A stretch of 64,000 nucleotides of DNA from an uncultured Rhizobiaceae group bacterium (GTDB lineage Bacteria > Pseudomonadota > Alphaproteobacteria > Rhizobiales > Rhizobiaceae): the NCBI GenBank assembly GCA_947501445.1, contig CANMVS010000001.1, forward strand, positions 1-64,000. The letters run 5' to 3'. Positions 46,026-56,526 of this stretch are shown piece by piece; within the stretch, counting starts at the first letter, position 1; every line of letters starts with the position of its first letter. The position numbers were made by a program, and so were the translations under genes. The notes below the pieces were generated by a model. That model had not been told where the DNA came from. It saw nothing but the letters and a program-made list of their open reading frames with translations, and made no database searches.

Positions 46026-47156
46026 CTAAAGAACCGCGATATCACCGCGAGCCCACTGCTCCTGTGTCTGTGCCGTGTGCTCGTCAAACCGGCCATCTCC
46101 AATGGCGGAACGAATGCCCTGCATCAATTGTTGGTAATAGGCCAGATTATTCCAGGTCAGCAGCATGCCGCCCAGGGCTTCATTTGATCTGATCAGATGA
46201 TGCAGATAGGCACGCGAGTAATCACGAGCAGCCGGACAATCTGATTGCTCATCCAATGGACGCATGTCCTCGGCATGACGGGCATTGCGCAAGTTGACCT
46301 TGCCGCGCCTGGTATAGGCAAGGCCATGACGCCCGGCACGGGTCGGCATAACACAATCAAACATATCGATGCCGCGTGCAACGGACCTGATAATATCGTC
46401 AGGTGTCCCCACGCCCATCAGGTATCGTGGACGATCCTGTGGCAACAGCGGACAGGTGACATCCAGCATATCCAGCATCACATCCTGCGGCTCTCCCACG
46501 GCCAGCCCACCAATGGCATACCCCTTGAGGTTCATTTCCTTAAGTGCCGTGGCGGAACGCTCGCGCAGGGCAACATTGTCCCCGCCCTGAACAATGCCAA
46601 ACATTGCCTTGCCCGGCTGATCGCCAAAGGCCACCTTGCATCGCTCGGCCCAACGCAGCGACATTTCCATGGATTTTTCAATCGCTGTCGTTTCCGCCGG
46701 TAGACGTACACATTCATCAAGCTGCATCTGAATATCAGAGCCAAGAAGCCCTTGTATCTCTATTGAGCGTTCCGGCGACATCTCGTGCCGGCTACCATCG
46801 ATATGAGATTGAAAGATAACGCCATGCTCGTCCAGTTTACGCAACCCTGCCAGGGACATAACCTGAAAACCGCCGGAATCCGTCAGTATGGGACGCTCCC
46901 AGCGGGCAAATTCATGCAGACCGCCCAACCGCGCCATCCGCTCCGCACCCGGGCGCAACATCAGGTGATAGGTATTTCCCAAAATGATATCAGCACCCAG
47001 TGCGCGCACCTGATCCATATACATGGCCTTGACAGTACCGCCAGTTCCAACCGGCATAAATGCCGGTGTGCGCACGTCACCACGCGGCATGGATATTGTG
47101 CCCAATCGCGCCTTGCCATCCGTCGCGTGTTTTATGAACTGAAACTGTGTTGTCAT
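46026..47156 (-). CDS. tgt: tRNA-guanine transglycosylase (Tgt) with an altered zinc site
   Basis: Exchanges guanine for preQ1 at position 34 of GUN tRNAs, on the way to queuosine. The 376-residue TIM-barrel has the catalytic Asp93 (TDSGGFQ) and Asp267 (FDCVMPTR). Counting from Asp267 with a constant offset of 13 to the Z. mobilis numbering, the four zinc ligands become Ser305, Cys307, Ala310 and Asn336, so only one is kept. The rest of the protein is intact and the neighbour is queA, the next pathway step, 5 bp away, so a pseudogene is unlikely. Confidence 0.95.
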   Translation of the reverse strand: MTTQFQFIKHATDGKARLGTISMPRGDVRTPAFMPVGTGGTVKAMYMDQVRALGADIILGNTYHLMLRPGAERMARLGGLHEFARWERPILTDSGGFQVMSLAGLRKLDEHGVIFQSHIDGSRHEMSPERSIEIQGLLGSDIQMQLDECVRLPAETTAIEKSMEMSLRWAERCKVAFGDQPGKAMFGIVQGGDNVALRERSATALKEMNLKGYAIGGLAVGEPQDVMLDMLDVTCPLLPQDRPRYLMGVGTPDDIIRSVARGIDMFDCVMPTRAGRHGLAYTRRGKVNLRNARHAEDMRPLDEQSDCPAARDYSRAYLHHLIRSNEALGGMLLTWNNLAYYQQLMQGIRSAIGDGRFDEHTAQTQEQWARGDIAVL

Positions 47157-47161
47157 GTATT

Positions 47162-48250
47162 TTATCCGTTTGACCTGAAGAGCAGGCTGGAATCGCCATA
47201 GGAATAGAACCGATAGTCATTTTCTATGGCGTACTGATAGGCATTTTTCATCGTTTCATAGCCGGAAAACGCACAAACCAGCATGAAGAGTGTCGATCGT
47301 GGCAGGTGAAAATTTGTCATAAGCATATCGACGAAGCGAAACCTGTAGCCAGGTGTGATGAAAATATCCGTTGCGCCATTCCACTCATGCAGCGTTCCTG
47401 CATTGTCACAGGCACTTTCAAGCAAACGTAGCGAGGTCGTGCCAACACTGACGATACGCCCTCCCCGCGCTTTGACGACATTCAGGCGGTCTGCTGTTTC
47501 GGCCGAGACTTCGCCCCGCTCCGAATGCATGACGTGATCGCTCGTATCGTCTGCCTTGACTGGCAAAAATGTACCCGCACCGACATGCAACGTTACAAAG
47601 TGTCTTTCCACACCCGCCTTGTCCAGCCGATCGAAAAGTGCATCGGTAAAATGCAACCCGGCTGTTGGAGCAGCAACGGCGCCATCCTCGCTGGCATAGA
47701 CTGTCTGATAATCTTTTCGGTCCTGATCATCCTCGCCGCGTTTTGAGGCAATATAGGGTGGCAGAGGAATATGCCCGCCCATCTGAATGGCACGATCCAG
47801 TGCGTCACCGGCAAGATCAAACTTTAACGTGACCTCACCGCCATCGGTGCGATCTTCGATGGTGCCGCTGAGGTCTCCGCCCAGACACAGATTGTTATCA
47901 GAGCCAAAACTGAACCGGTCCTGTGCCTTTACCCGCTTTGCTGGCCGGACGAACGCCTTCCAGGTGTCAGGCGCCATGCGCATGTGAAGGGTCGCAGAAA
48001 TTTTGGACCGGACTTCGCCGCCAGCGGTCAGGCGGATGCGCGCACCCTCAAGCTGCGCTGGTATGACCCGTGTATTGTTTAAAACCAGCGCATCGCCGGG
48101 CCGCAGGAATTTCTCCAGGTCACGCACGCGATAATCTGACACGCCCTCTTGTGGATTGATCAGCAGGAGTTTGGCCATATCACGCGGCGAAGCAGGCCGA
48201 AGCGCAATGGCGCTGTCGGGCAGATCAAAGTCAAACAGATCAACGCGCAT
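47162..48250 (-). CDS. queA: S-adenosylmethionine:tRNA ribosyltransferase-isomerase
   Basis: Makes epoxyqueuosine from preQ1-modified tRNA by moving the ribosyl part of SAM. The 362-residue protein begins [20 protein letters not shown], with the family segments [23 protein letters not shown] and the C-terminal [17 protein letters not shown] 48250 is preferred to an upstream TTG. It is followed by tgt after 5 bp. queG/queH is not present here. Confidence 0.95.
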   Translation of the reverse strand: MRVDLFDFDLPDSAIALRPASPRDMAKLLLINPQEGVSDYRVRDLEKFLRPGDALVLNNTRVIPAQLEGARIRLTAGGEVRSKISATLHMRMAPDTWKAFVRPAKRVKAQDRFSFGSDNNLCLGGDLSGTIEDRTDGGEVTLKFDLAGDALDRAIQMGGHIPLPPYIASKRGEDDQDRKDYQTVYASEDGAVAAPTAGLHFTDALFDRLDKAGVERHFVTLHVGAGTFLPVKADDTSDHVMHSERGEVSAETADRLNVVKARGGRIVSVGTTSLRLLESACDNAGTLHEWNGATDIFITPGYRFRFVDMLMTNFHLPRSTLFMLVCAFSGYETMKNAYQYAIENDYRFYSYGDSSLLFRSNG

Positions 48251-48276
48251 GGGAAAACTCAATCAAATATGCAAAC

Positions 48277-48301
48277 AGCGCCCGCTTTTGAGACGGGCGC
48301 T
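48277..48301 (-). terminator. hairpin between cyclophilin and queA genes
   Basis: AGCGCCCG, nine-base loop, CGGGCGCT: a strong 8-bp GC stem. On the minus strand only a short T stretch follows (TGTTTGC), so it may be a partial terminator or an mRNA stabiliser. Confidence 0.5.
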
Positions 48302-48322
48302 GCTGCATTGTCACTATAACAT

Positions 48323-48796
48323 TCAAACGTCGGCAGCAACGCGAACTGATGTGATGCTATCCGGGTTTTGCACCGGCTCACCGCGTTTGATCTGGTCAAT
48401 CACGTCCATTCCTTCAACGACCTGACCCCACACTGTGTACTGTTTGTTGAGCCAGGGTGAATCAGCAAAACAGATGAAGAACTGTGAATTCGCAGAATTG
48501 GGGCTCTGTGAACGCGCCATGGAACAGGTACCACGCACGTGGTTCATATTGGAAAATTCAGCTTCAAGGTCTGGTTTTTCCGAACCGCCCATACCCGTAC
48601 CGGTCGGGTCGCCAGTCTGCGCCATGAAACCATCAATGACCCGGTGGAAAACAACACCATCATAAAAATTCTCGCGTGCGAGTTCCTTGATGCGCGTCAC
48701 GTGATTGGGTGCCAGGTCAGGCATCAATTCGATAACAACGCGCCCTTTGCTGGTCTCCAGAATGATTGCGTTTTCCGGATCTTTAAGATCGGCCAT
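48323..48796 (-). CDS. cytoplasmic cyclophilin-type peptidyl-prolyl isomerase
   Basis: A 157-residue cyclophilin without a signal peptide. Active-site segments FHRVIDGFMAQTGD (Arg, Phe, Gln) and the NSQFFICFAD strand are present. It speeds cis-trans isomerisation of prolyl bonds in the cytosol. It is a paralogue of the exported copy directly upstream (24 bp), a pair commonly found beside coaD and queA in Rhizobiales. Confidence 0.93.
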   Translation of the reverse strand: MADLKDPENAIILETSKGRVVIELMPDLAPNHVTRIKELARENFYDGVVFHRVIDGFMAQTGDPTGTGMGGSEKPDLEAEFSNMNHVRGTCSMARSQSPNSANSQFFICFADSPWLNKQYTVWGQVVEGMDVIDQIKRGEPVQNPDSITSVRVAADV

Positions 48797-48820
48797 GATA
48801 TTCTCCTGATTGATTATCTG

Positions 48821-49396
48821 TTATTTGCCGACGCGAACCTTGATCATACGATCAGGGTCTTCGACAGCACCATTGGCGGATTGGGAACCGCGTTTGATTT
48901 TATTGACATGTTCCATGCCATCAATAACCCGGCCAAAGACGGTATATTGACCGTTAAGCGATGGATATTCGTTGAACATGATGAAAAACTGTGAATTGGC
49001 AGAATCGGGATTTTGCGAACGAGCCATGCCCAGAACACCCGTTTCATAAGGGATGTCCGAGAATTCCTGTTTCAGATCCGGCATGGCCGAGCCGCCGGTA
49101 CCGGCACGCTGTGGGTTAAAACCCTTTTCCATATTGCCGAATTCCACATCCCCGGTCTGTGCCATGAAGCCATCGATGACGCGGTGGAATGCAACATTGT
49201 CATATTTACCGGCTTCGGCAAGCTCCTTGATGCGCTTGACGTGCTCGGGTGCGACATCGGGCAAAAGTTCAACGACAACGTCACCGTCCTTAAGCGTAAT
49301 GGTCAAAGTATTTGCCGGGTCCACTTGTGCGTTTGCTGCTGAAAGCGTTCCAAAGGCAAGCAATGCCGAGATGGCGAGTGTTGTTAGGAATTTCAT
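48821..49396 (-). CDS. periplasmic cyclophilin-type peptidyl-prolyl isomerase
   Basis: A 191-residue cyclophilin with a signal peptide (residues 1-23, cut after SAANA-Q). It has FHRVIDGFMAQTGD and NSQFFIMFNE, with a short insert (MEKGFNPQRAGTG) before the MPDLKQEFSD segment. Expected to assist folding of exported proteins. It follows coaD by 61 bp. Confidence 0.93.
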   Translation of the reverse strand: MKFLTTLAISALLAFGTLSAANAQVDPANTLTITLKDGDVVVELLPDVAPEHVKRIKELAEAGKYDNVAFHRVIDGFMAQTGDVEFGNMEKGFNPQRAGTGGSAMPDLKQEFSDIPYETGVLGMARSQNPDSANSQFFIMFNEYPSLNGQYTVFGRVIDGMEHVNKIKRGSQSANGAVEDPDRMIKVRVGK

Positions 49397-49457
49397 GATT
49401 ACTCCGTGAATTATCGGACTGAGGTTTGATGGGGCATTTACGCTGTATTACAGCAAT

Positions 49458-49943
49458 CTATCTTTCCAGCAATGCAGACAGAACTGCCGCTGGGACGAAA
49501 CCGCTTACATCACCGCCCATGGATGCGATCTGCCGCACCAATGTGGCAGTAATAGGCCGATTCAAAGGACTTGCCGGTAAAAATACGGTTTGAATTCCCG
49601 GTGCCATTTGCCGGTTCATACCAGCCATTTGCATTTCGTAATCAAGATCTGAACCATCGCGAAGACCGCGCATGAGCAATGTTGCATTATTTTCCCGCGC
49701 GACATCAATGGCAAGTTTGCTGAAAGAGACGACAGAGACCCTGTCTTCCTGACCGGGAAGAACTGCTGCCAAAGACGCCTTGATCAGCTTTGAACGTTCT
49801 TCAAAACTGAAAAGAGGTTTTTTCGATGCCTGTACACCAATGCCGACCACAACAGTATCGGCAACATTGAGTGCCTGCATCAAAACGTCCAGATGGCCGT
49901 TGGTAATCGGATCGAAAGACCCCGGGTAAAAAGCAATTGTCAT
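49458..49943 (-). CDS. coaD: phosphopantetheine adenylyltransferase
   Basis: Penultimate step of coenzyme A synthesis, 4'-phosphopantetheine plus ATP to dephospho-CoA. The nucleotidyltransferase motif [10 protein letters not shown], the [21 protein letters not shown] helix and the [14 protein letters not shown] end are present. ATG 49943 gives the family-typical start [15 protein letters not shown] 49949 adds two residues. About 161 residues, normal length. Confidence 0.95.
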   Translation of the reverse strand: MTIAFYPGSFDPITNGHLDVLMQALNVADTVVVGIGVQASKKPLFSFEERSKLIKASLAAVLPGQEDRVSVVSFSKLAIDVARENNATLLMRGLRDGSDLDYEMQMAGMNRQMAPGIQTVFLPASPLNRPITATLVRQIASMGGDVSGFVPAAVLSALLER

Positions 49944-50142
49944 GGGCATCTCATGCTACGAAGCCATATGCGTGTTCAGCCATGCTTTTGTCATGACGAC
50001 GACTGCTGTGCAAGTAAAACAAGGCGTATATTTAGCTGGCGCAAACCTGCACCTTAATATGAATGCAATCTGAACATCGCCTTCAGGTCCGCTTCAGTCG
50101 ACATTTCCTACTTTATTCGAGACAATTTTAGAGGAGATGACA

Positions 50143-50259
50143 ATGATTATTTTATTCTTCATCGCTACCCTGTTTGCGACCATGACGATAGCAGCCGCCA
50201 TTGTCCTGGCCACGCCGCAAACAGAGCAACTGCCGGTTCGCCGCCGATACACTAAATAG
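50143..50259 (+). CDS. small membrane protein, 38 residues
   Basis: ATG 50143 has AGGAG nine bases upstream. The product begins with one hydrophobic helix (residues 2-24, MIILFFIATLFATM...) and ends in a short polar, basic tail RRRYTK. No family recognised. A second, similarly built small gene lies 193 bp downstream. The good ribosome site argues for translation. Confidence 0.5.
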   Translation: MIILFFIATLFATMTIAAAIVLATPQTEQLPVRRRYTK

Positions 50260-50451
50260 GGGATACACAGGACCCAACCCAACAACACCTGGCTATTCAC
50301 AAGTGTGTGTACACAGGCAGCCGAATGATCACTTCGCGTTTGAACAGCATTGAACTTGTGTAAATCGGGCACCATATCACTAAGACAAGACACAGCCCCT
50401 AACGCATAGACGGGTACCAATTAACTCAAGTGGAATGAAATCAGGGAGACT

Positions 50452-50586
50452 ATGATGATCACAGCACTGAGCCTACTTGCGGTTCTCATCGCCTCAATGT
50501 TTCTGGCAACTATGGGTGCGGCCATGAAAGCAATGCGCGAAGAGCAATCTGAGGCCACGGCAACCGCCCGTCACAGAATCAAATAG
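50452..50586 (+). CDS. small membrane protein, 44 residues
   Basis: ATG 50452 (or 50455) follows AGGGAG. One hydrophobic segment (about 3-24, ITALSLLAVLIASMFLATMG) and a charged C-terminus ending HRIK. It has the same build as the 38-residue protein upstream and is followed by a clear terminator at 50656. Function unknown. Confidence 0.5.
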   Translation: MMITALSLLAVLIASMFLATMGAAMKAMREEQSEATATARHRIK

Positions 50587-50655
50587 CAGAAAATTGTTGG
50601 TGGGGCCTGCCCCGCCGCACCATGGGAATTCCTGACCTCCAATCAGTTCCCAATC

Positions 50656-50690
50656 AATCCGGATGGCCCCAACCATCCGGATTTTCTGTT
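50656..50690 (+). terminator. rho-independent terminator after the small genes
   Basis: AATCCGGATGG-CCCCAA-CCATCCGGATT, an 11-bp perfect stem, then TTCTGTTTTT. It lies 70 bp after the 44-residue gene and just before repeat copy D. Confidence 0.88.
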
Positions 50691-50694
50691 TTTA

Positions 50695-50780
50695 GAACAA
50701 TTCAGGTTTTGACGGAATCGGCAAAACCTGAATGCATCAACAAAATAGGCAGCGCCGACGCCGCTATCCTGATCCGCAAC
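50695..50780 (-). repeat. dispersed two-hairpin repeat, copy D (diverged)
   Basis: Contains the complete 3' hairpin of the family (CAGGTTTTG / CAAAACCTG) and the TGCATCAACAAAAT stretch of copy B, but the outer part diverges and ends like copy E (CCTGATCC). It lies just downstream of gyrA on the minus strand and ends six bases from its stop codon. Confidence 0.75.
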
Positions 50781-50785
50781 AGCCC

Positions 50786-53587
50786 CTAGTCCGTGTTGTT
50801 TTCAGATGAACTATCGTCATCGGTGGGCAATTCCGCAGCGACAGCCTGCGTTGCCTCTTCTGATTCCACCTCATCTTCACCTTCTTCAGGCTCAGGCTCG
50901 TTGATCCGTTCAACGGAAACAACTTTTTCCTGCTTCGAGGTTGAGAAGATCGTTACACCCTTGGTGGCGCGGCTGGCGAAACGAATGCCATCAACCGGCA
51001 CACGGATGAGTTGGCCTGCATTGGAGACCAACATGATCTGATCATCATTTTCGACCGGGAAGGTCGCAACCAACGGGCCAATCTCGTTGACTTTGCTGGT
51101 ATCCGTCGCCCGAATACCCTTGCCGCCACGACCCGACACGCGGAAATCATAGGACGAGGAGCGTTTGCCGTAGCCTTTTTCACTAACGGTCAAAACAAAT
51201 TGCTCACGGGCCTGAAGTTGCAACGCCAGCTCTTCGGTAAATGGTTCATCGCTCGACGTGATGGATGCGTCCTCTCCGACAAGCTCAATGTCATCTGAGT
51301 CTGCCCGGCTCCATTTAATATATGCGGCGCGATTTGCGGCAGAAGCATCGACATGTGAAAGAATGGTCATGGAGATGACACGATCGCCCTCGGCGAGTGA
51401 AATGCCACGCACGCCGATTGAGTTTCTTCCCGCAAACACACGAACATCTGTGGTCTGGAAGCGAATGCACTGCCCCAAAGCTGTGGTCAGCAACACATCA
51501 TCAAATTCATCGCAGGTTTCTACATTGAGGATTTCGTCTTTCTCATCCTCAAGCTTCATGGCTATTTTGCCGTTGCGATTGACCTGTACAAAATCAGACA
51601 ACTTGTTGCGCCGCACAGTGCCACGGGTTGTCGAGAACATTACATCCAGCTGGCTCCAGCTTTCCTCATCCTCCGGCAACGGCATGATGGAGGTGATACG
51701 TTCACCCTGTTTCAGCGGCAGCATGTTGATCAGTGCCTTGCCGCGCGCCTGGGGCGAGCCCAGCGGCAATCGCCAGACTTTTTCCTTGTAGACAATGCCA
51801 CGCGAAGAGAAAAACAGCACGGGTGTATGGGTATTGGCTACAAAAAGCCTGGTGACGAAATCCTCGTCACGCGTTGACATGCCCGAACGCCCCTTACCAC
51901 CGCGACGTTGCGCTCTGTATGTCGCCAGAGGTACACGTTTGATGTAGCCCGAATGCGATACAGTGACCACCATGTCTTCGCGGGCGATGAGGTCTTCATC
52001 GTCCATATCCGCGCCGCCTTCGGTGATCTCGGTACGGCGCGGTGTGGCAAACTCGTCCCGCACTTCGGTCAGTTCGGTTTTGACAATTTCCATAATGCGA
52101 ATACGCGAAGCAAGAATTTCCAGGTAATCCTTGATTTCGGCACCGATGACATTGAGTTCATCGGCAATTTCGTCCCTGCCAAGGGCGGTCAATCGCGCCA
52201 GACGCAATTCCAAAATAGCCCGAACCTGTTCTTCAGACAGGTTATAGGTACCGTCGTCATTGATCTTATGACGCGGGTCGTCGATCAGCAGGATAAGCGT
52301 TTCAACATCTTTTGCCGGCCAGCGACGCTCCATCAATTCCGAACGTGCGGTGGCCGGATCAGGCGCCCTGCGGATCAAGGCAATTACTTCATCGATATTG
52401 GCAACGGCGATTGCCAATCCAACCAATACATGTGCCCGGTCACGCACCTTGTTGAGAAGAAATTTGGTTCTGCGACTGACGACTTCTTCACGGAAAGCCA
52501 CAAAGGCTCTCAACATGTCCATCAGATTCATCTGCTCCGGCTTACCACCGTTGAGCGCAACCATATTGCAGCCGAAAGAGTTCTGCAGTGGTGTAAAGCG
52601 GTAAAGCTGATTGAGAACAACGTCAGCAACAGCATCCCGCTTCAGCTCAATTACCACCCGATAGCCGTCGCGGTCGGATTCGTCACGAAGGTCGGAAATA
52701 CCCTCAATGCGTTTATCGCGCACCAGTTCAGCCATCTTCTCGATCATCGAGGACTTATTGACCTGATAAGGCACCTCGGTAACAATCAGTGCTTCGCGGT
52801 CGTTGCGAATTTGCTCCGTGTGCACCAGACCGCGCATCATGACAGAACCACGCCCGGTCTCATAGGCGGAGCGGATACCCGACCTGCCAAGGATCAAACC
52901 GCCTGTCGGAAAATCAGGACCCGGGATAATTTCCTGCAATTGAGCCAATTCAATTGCGGGGTCATCAATCAGCGCTATGCAACCATCAATAACTTCCCCA
53001 AGATTATGGGGAGGAATGTTGGTGGCCATGCCGACGGCAATACCACCGGCACCATTGACCAGCAAATTTGGAAATTTGGCTGGAATAACCCGTGGCTCTC
53101 TTGAAGAGGCATCGTAGTTTTCCTGAAAATCAACCGTATCCTTGTCGATGTCCTCAAGCAGCTCATGGGCAACCTTGGCCAGGCGCGATTCCGTATAACG
53201 CATGGCAGCTGGTGGATCACCGTCAATCGAGCCAAAGTTTCCCTGTCCGTCAATCAACGGCACCCGCAGTGAAAAGTCCTGCGCCATGCGTACCATGGCA
53301 TCATAAATGGCCTGGTCGCCATGCGGGTGATATTTACCCATCACGTCACCGATAATACGTGATGATTTCACATATTTACGATTCCAGTGATACCCACCCT
53401 CGTGCATGGCAAATAGAATGCGCCTGTGAACAGGCTTGAGACCATCCCGTACATCTGGCAGAGCACGGCTGACGATAACGCTCATGGCGTAGTCGAGATA
53501 GGAGCGCTGCATCTCCTCCATTATGGAGATGGGCTCGATACCGCTTGGGCTTGATGGTGGCGTTATTGGAGTGTCATTGTCTGACAA
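50786..53587 (-). CDS. gyrA: DNA gyrase subunit A
   Basis: Cuts and rejoins DNA to introduce negative supercoils together with GyrB. The 933-residue protein has the N-terminal breakage domain with the catalytic Tyr in MRYTESRL (about 131), the GyrA C-terminal beta-pinwheel with repeated strands (GyrA box RGGKG near 530), and an acidic C-terminal tail. In the quinolone region [10 protein letters not shown], Gln92 stands where E. coli has Ser83, while Asp96 matches Asp87. Start is TTG at 53587 with a weak ribosome site. Confidence 0.96.
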   Translation of the reverse strand: MSDNDTPITPPSSPSGIEPISIMEEMQRSYLDYAMSVIVSRALPDVRDGLKPVHRRILFAMHEGGYHWNRKYVKSSRIIGDVMGKYHPHGDQAIYDAMVRMAQDFSLRVPLIDGQGNFGSIDGDPPAAMRYTESRLAKVAHELLEDIDKDTVDFQENYDASSREPRVIPAKFPNLLVNGAGGIAVGMATNIPPHNLGEVIDGCIALIDDPAIELAQLQEIIPGPDFPTGGLILGRSGIRSAYETGRGSVMMRGLVHTEQIRNDREALIVTEVPYQVNKSSMIEKMAELVRDKRIEGISDLRDESDRDGYRVVIELKRDAVADVVLNQLYRFTPLQNSFGCNMVALNGGKPEQMNLMDMLRAFVAFREEVVSRRTKFLLNKVRDRAHVLVGLAIAVANIDEVIALIRRAPDPATARSELMERRWPAKDVETLILLIDDPRHKINDDGTYNLSEEQVRAILELRLARLTALGRDEIADELNVIGAEIKDYLEILASRIRIMEIVKTELTEVRDEFATPRRTEITEGGADMDDEDLIAREDMVVTVSHSGYIKRVPLATYRAQRRGGKGRSGMSTRDEDFVTRLFVANTHTPVLFFSSRGIVYKEKVWRLPLGSPQARGKALINMLPLKQGERITSIMPLPEDEESWSQLDVMFSTTRGTVRRNKLSDFVQVNRNGKIAMKLEDEKDEILNVETCDEFDDVLLTTALGQCIRFQTTDVRVFAGRNSIGVRGISLAEGDRVISMTILSHVDASAANRAAYIKWSRADSDDIELVGEDASITSSDEPFTEELALQLQAREQFVLTVSEKGYGKRSSSYDFRVSGRGGKGIRATDTSKVNEIGPLVATFPVENDDQIMLVSNAGQLIRVPVDGIRFASRATKGVTIFSTSKQEKVVSVERINEPEPEEGEDEVESEEATQAVAAELPTDDDSSSENNTD

Positions 53588-53963
53588 GGATGTTATCCGT
53601 CGTAAATTAGAGAATCAGTGGACTATGTTATAGCTGATCACCCCCACAAAGGCCAATCGGGAGCACCGGATAGCAGTGCAGTATAGCTGTTATTTATCAA
53701 CAGCTTACGCAAGCTCGCCCAACCATCGGATATTAGTCTGGCGCGCGCGCGACAAAAACATGACAATTTTGCCCAAACCCGCCCCTGCACAGAAGATTCG
53801 CTTCAAGCGAAATACATCCTATACTTTACCATTCGAGCACGCCTGTGACATTGATTGATCCAGTTTTCGGCAAGCTACACCAACACTGTAAAGTGCCGAT
53901 GAAGGGTCGCGGTCAGTCCAGATTTCCGTTTGAAATTGCAGTAAACTGGATTAAATCGACCCC
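53588..53963. other. divergent region between gyrA and the MFS gene
   Basis: 376 bp that should contain both promoters. I see a GCGCGCGCGC run near 53740 but no hairpin terminator, RNA gene or credible small ORF. Confidence 0.4.
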
Positions 53964-55154
53964 ATGTCAAAATCAGAACGCACCGTGCTGTACGCATTGC
54001 TTATATCAATTACAGCATTTTCCCTTGATGCTCTTCTTCCCCTGCTCCCGCAGATGGCCAGGGATTTAAGCAACGCATCTGACAACCGCATCTTCTTTGT
54101 GATAACCGCCGTTATCTTTGGCATGATTTTTGGGGAAATTATCTTCGGTCCGATTGCGGATGCCATCGGGCGCAAACCTGCACTAACAGTCGGACTTGGT
54201 GTTTTTACTGTTGGCACGGTAATTGCGCTTCAGGCGAATTCCCTGGAGTGGATGCTCATTGGTCGCACTATCCAGGGTGTCGGCGTCTCCGGCCCCAAGA
54301 TCGTCACACGCGCATTAATTCGGGATCAATTCCAGGGGCCGGACATGGCGCGGGTCATGTCGATCATTTTTAGCGTTTTTATCTGTGTTCCGATGATTGC
54401 CCCCATCTTCGGCTATTGGCTAGGCGATACCTTTGGCTGGCGTTCGGTATTCCTGTTTTATCTCGTCCTGGCTTTTACAGCAGGCACCTGGTTGCTGCTT
54501 CGACAGCCTGAAACCTTGCCGCCACAAAATCGCATGCCGTTGTCTGTTCAAAGGTCAATCGGCAATCTGGCTCTGATCGTAACGAACGGGCGGGTTCTTT
54601 GCTACGCGACAATCGCAGGATTGGTCTTTGGCACCCTGCTGACATTCCTGTCTGTTGCTCAATCCATATTTGATCAAACCTATGATCGCGGTGTCACATT
54701 TGCCTATTGGATTGCATTTCTCTCACTGGGATCAGGGCTGTCATCACTTTTAAACAGCCGATTGGTGATGCGCTTGCCAATGGACACTCTGGTTGAGAGA
54801 GCGTTGGTTGGTCTGAGCCTGGCTGGTGTAATATTATTCGTAACCACCGTGTCGTTCAGCGGGCATCCACCCTTTGCCGTATTTGTCGGCGCGATGGGGC
54901 TGGTTTTTGTGAGCATCGGCACCGTTTTTGGTAATATCAATGCGATGGCAATGACATATCTCGGTCGAATTGCCGGGATGGGCGCAAGCGCGATTAGTTC
55001 GCTCTCAAGTTTGATTTCATTTGTTGTGGCAGCATTGGTCAGTCAAATTCACGATGGAACGCCTTTGGCGATGTCCATATGCCTGATTTTCTCGGGAACA
55101 CTGGCAATATTGATTTTACGGTTTACCAGAAGGCTTCAGGAAGTGACGGTTTAG
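53964..55154 (+). CDS. Bcr/CflA-type MFS drug efflux transporter
   Basis: A 396-residue transporter with twelve predicted transmembrane helices. The Bcr/CflA group is suggested by the opening SLDALLPLLPQMARDL, by the motif FGPIADAIGRKPALTVGL between helices 2 and 3 and by RALIRDQF. Such pumps export antibiotics or metabolites by proton antiport; the substrate is unknown. It stands alone. Confidence 0.9.
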   Translation: MSKSERTVLYALLISITAFSLDALLPLLPQMARDLSNASDNRIFFVITAVIFGMIFGEIIFGPIADAIGRKPALTVGLGVFTVGTVIALQANSLEWMLIGRTIQGVGVSGPKIVTRALIRDQFQGPDMARVMSIIFSVFICVPMIAPIFGYWLGDTFGWRSVFLFYLVLAFTAGTWLLLRQPETLPPQNRMPLSVQRSIGNLALIVTNGRVLCYATIAGLVFGTLLTFLSVAQSIFDQTYDRGVTFAYWIAFLSLGSGLSSLLNSRLVMRLPMDTLVERALVGLSLAGVILFVTTVSFSGHPPFAVFVGAMGLVFVSIGTVFGNINAMAMTYLGRIAGMGASAISSLSSLISFVVAALVSQIHDGTPLAMSICLIFSGTLAILILRFTRRLQEVTV

Positions 55155-55242
55155 GCACTACGAATTCGCAAGCATGGCTCAATGCCGATAGTATCAAATG
55201 ACAGGTTATCGGGTTGCGTTGAACTTCAGGTCGAAATTCTGC

Positions 55243-55620
55243 TTATTCCCTTGGCAAGGTGATTGATATTTCACGTCCGCCCTGTTCATGAACACTGTCG
55301 TTTGCACGAATGTTCACAACGTCAACATCGTCGGGAATGGTGACGCCAGAGAGACTGCGGGTAAACGGTTGTTCATTGACGTGCGGATGAGCCAGCACCC
55401 GGCTCCCGTAAACCGTACCATCAGGCCCGACCACATCCCAGCGATTGGCATAATGATCCCAGCCAGTGTCGTCGTGTTTGAGTGTCACAGAGAACCGCCA
55501 AGTGCCGTTGGATTGCTTCTCAGCTTCAACCGCTTCAACATCCACCTCGCCGGCAAGCGCACCCATTGTCCAGCAAGCCGCAAGACCTGCCACCAATACC
55601 AATTTCGCTACGGATTTCAT
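55243..55620 (-). CDS. exported protein of unknown function
   Basis: A 125-residue protein with a signal peptide (about 1-23, GALAGEV) and a mature beta-rich domain containing GTWRFSVTLKHDDTGWDHYANRWDV-like sequence (positions about 36-60). The pattern recurs in alphaproteobacteria, but I know no function. ATG 55620 has AGGGAAGG upstream. Confidence 0.75.
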   Translation of the reverse strand: MKSVAKLVLVAGLAACWTMGALAGEVDVEAVEAEKQSNGTWRFSVTLKHDDTGWDHYANRWDVVGPDGTVYGSRVLAHPHVNEQPFTRSLSGVTIPDDVDVVNIRANDSVHEQGGREISITLPRE

Positions 55621-55728
55621 CAATACACCTTCCCTCAAATCAAGCAGCACAAATGCATGGTGCGTATTGCCGGGCAAATCAAATGATTGCGATTTGACCG
55701 GAATAGCAACGGCAAAAGGTGAACATGG

Positions 55729-56475
55729 CTATTGGCGCGATGCAAAATATTTGTATATTGCGGCCCGTCGTTGTGAACGCCCTGTCACTTCCGTGGTCAG
55801 AAAATCCCGAACATTACTCAATACATCATGCGCCTGCTCGGTAATGATCGTACCATGAGCCATGAGTATGCGGTTAAAGTCCCACGCGTTAATCGCATCC
55901 AGCCGCCGACGCGCTGCCCCTGTATCCGTTGTGTACATTCGAAACTCCGGCGATGGCATTGGTTTACCAAAAACCCTTGCGGCTTTCGTCAGGAATTGAA
56001 CGAATTTGGATTTTACCGTCTCGCTGGAGATATTTTCCACGAGATCAGCAACAATCAGGCTCTTGCTGGATGGATGGAAAAACACGACTTCTGAAAAGAA
56101 GATATTCCCCTTCGTGACAAGCTGATCCAGAACCGGCGCCCAATCCTCGTGAGGTTCATCATCAAGTGTTCCGGCATAGATTTGCTCTGGACGTCGCTCG
56201 ACCAACCCGGGAGACGCCCAGATTTGCGCATCCGGATAAGCCTGTGCGAAGGAATCCAGCCCCTGATTGTGGATCTTGTTTGGCGAGGCCACGTGACGAA
56301 CCGGTCCAAGCGTATCAAGCTCATTTTTCAATTGTTTTGTCAGGAGCAAAGGTGAGATAACCAGTAAAGACGCATCGGGTAACATTACCACGAACATTCT
56401 GGTTTGAATGGCACAACCGTAGAAGGTTACGTCATCTTCCGCGTAATAGAGCCCCTCATCAACAAATTCCAGCAT
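55729..56475 (-). CDS. DUF4336 family protein
   Basis: A 248-residue protein of the DUF4336 family, a distant relative of metallo-beta-lactamase folds. HVASPNKIHNQGLDSFAQAYPDAQIW and the late HGTIITEQAHDVL supply conserved histidines; the classic HxHxDH motif is absent. No signal peptide. Function unknown. It lies between an exported protein gene and the AEC transporter, all on the minus strand. Confidence 0.82.
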   Translation of the reverse strand: MLEFVDEGLYYAEDDVTFYGCAIQTRMFVVMLPDASLLVISPLLLTKQLKNELDTLGPVRHVASPNKIHNQGLDSFAQAYPDAQIWASPGLVERRPEQIYAGTLDDEPHEDWAPVLDQLVTKGNIFFSEVVFFHPSSKSLIVADLVENISSETVKSKFVQFLTKAARVFGKPMPSPEFRMYTTDTGAARRRLDAINAWDFNRILMAHGTIITEQAHDVLSNVRDFLTTEVTGRSQRRAAIYKYFASRQ

Positions 56476-56526
56476 ATATTCTGATCCTAAAATAATTGGA
56501 CGACGCTGAAAAAGAACAACTCCACT

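Noticed and set aside
51908-53104. 398-codon open frame on the plus strand opposite gyrA
   Set aside because: It lies wholly inside gyrA, shows no domain pattern, and is explained by codon bias of the real gene on the other strand.
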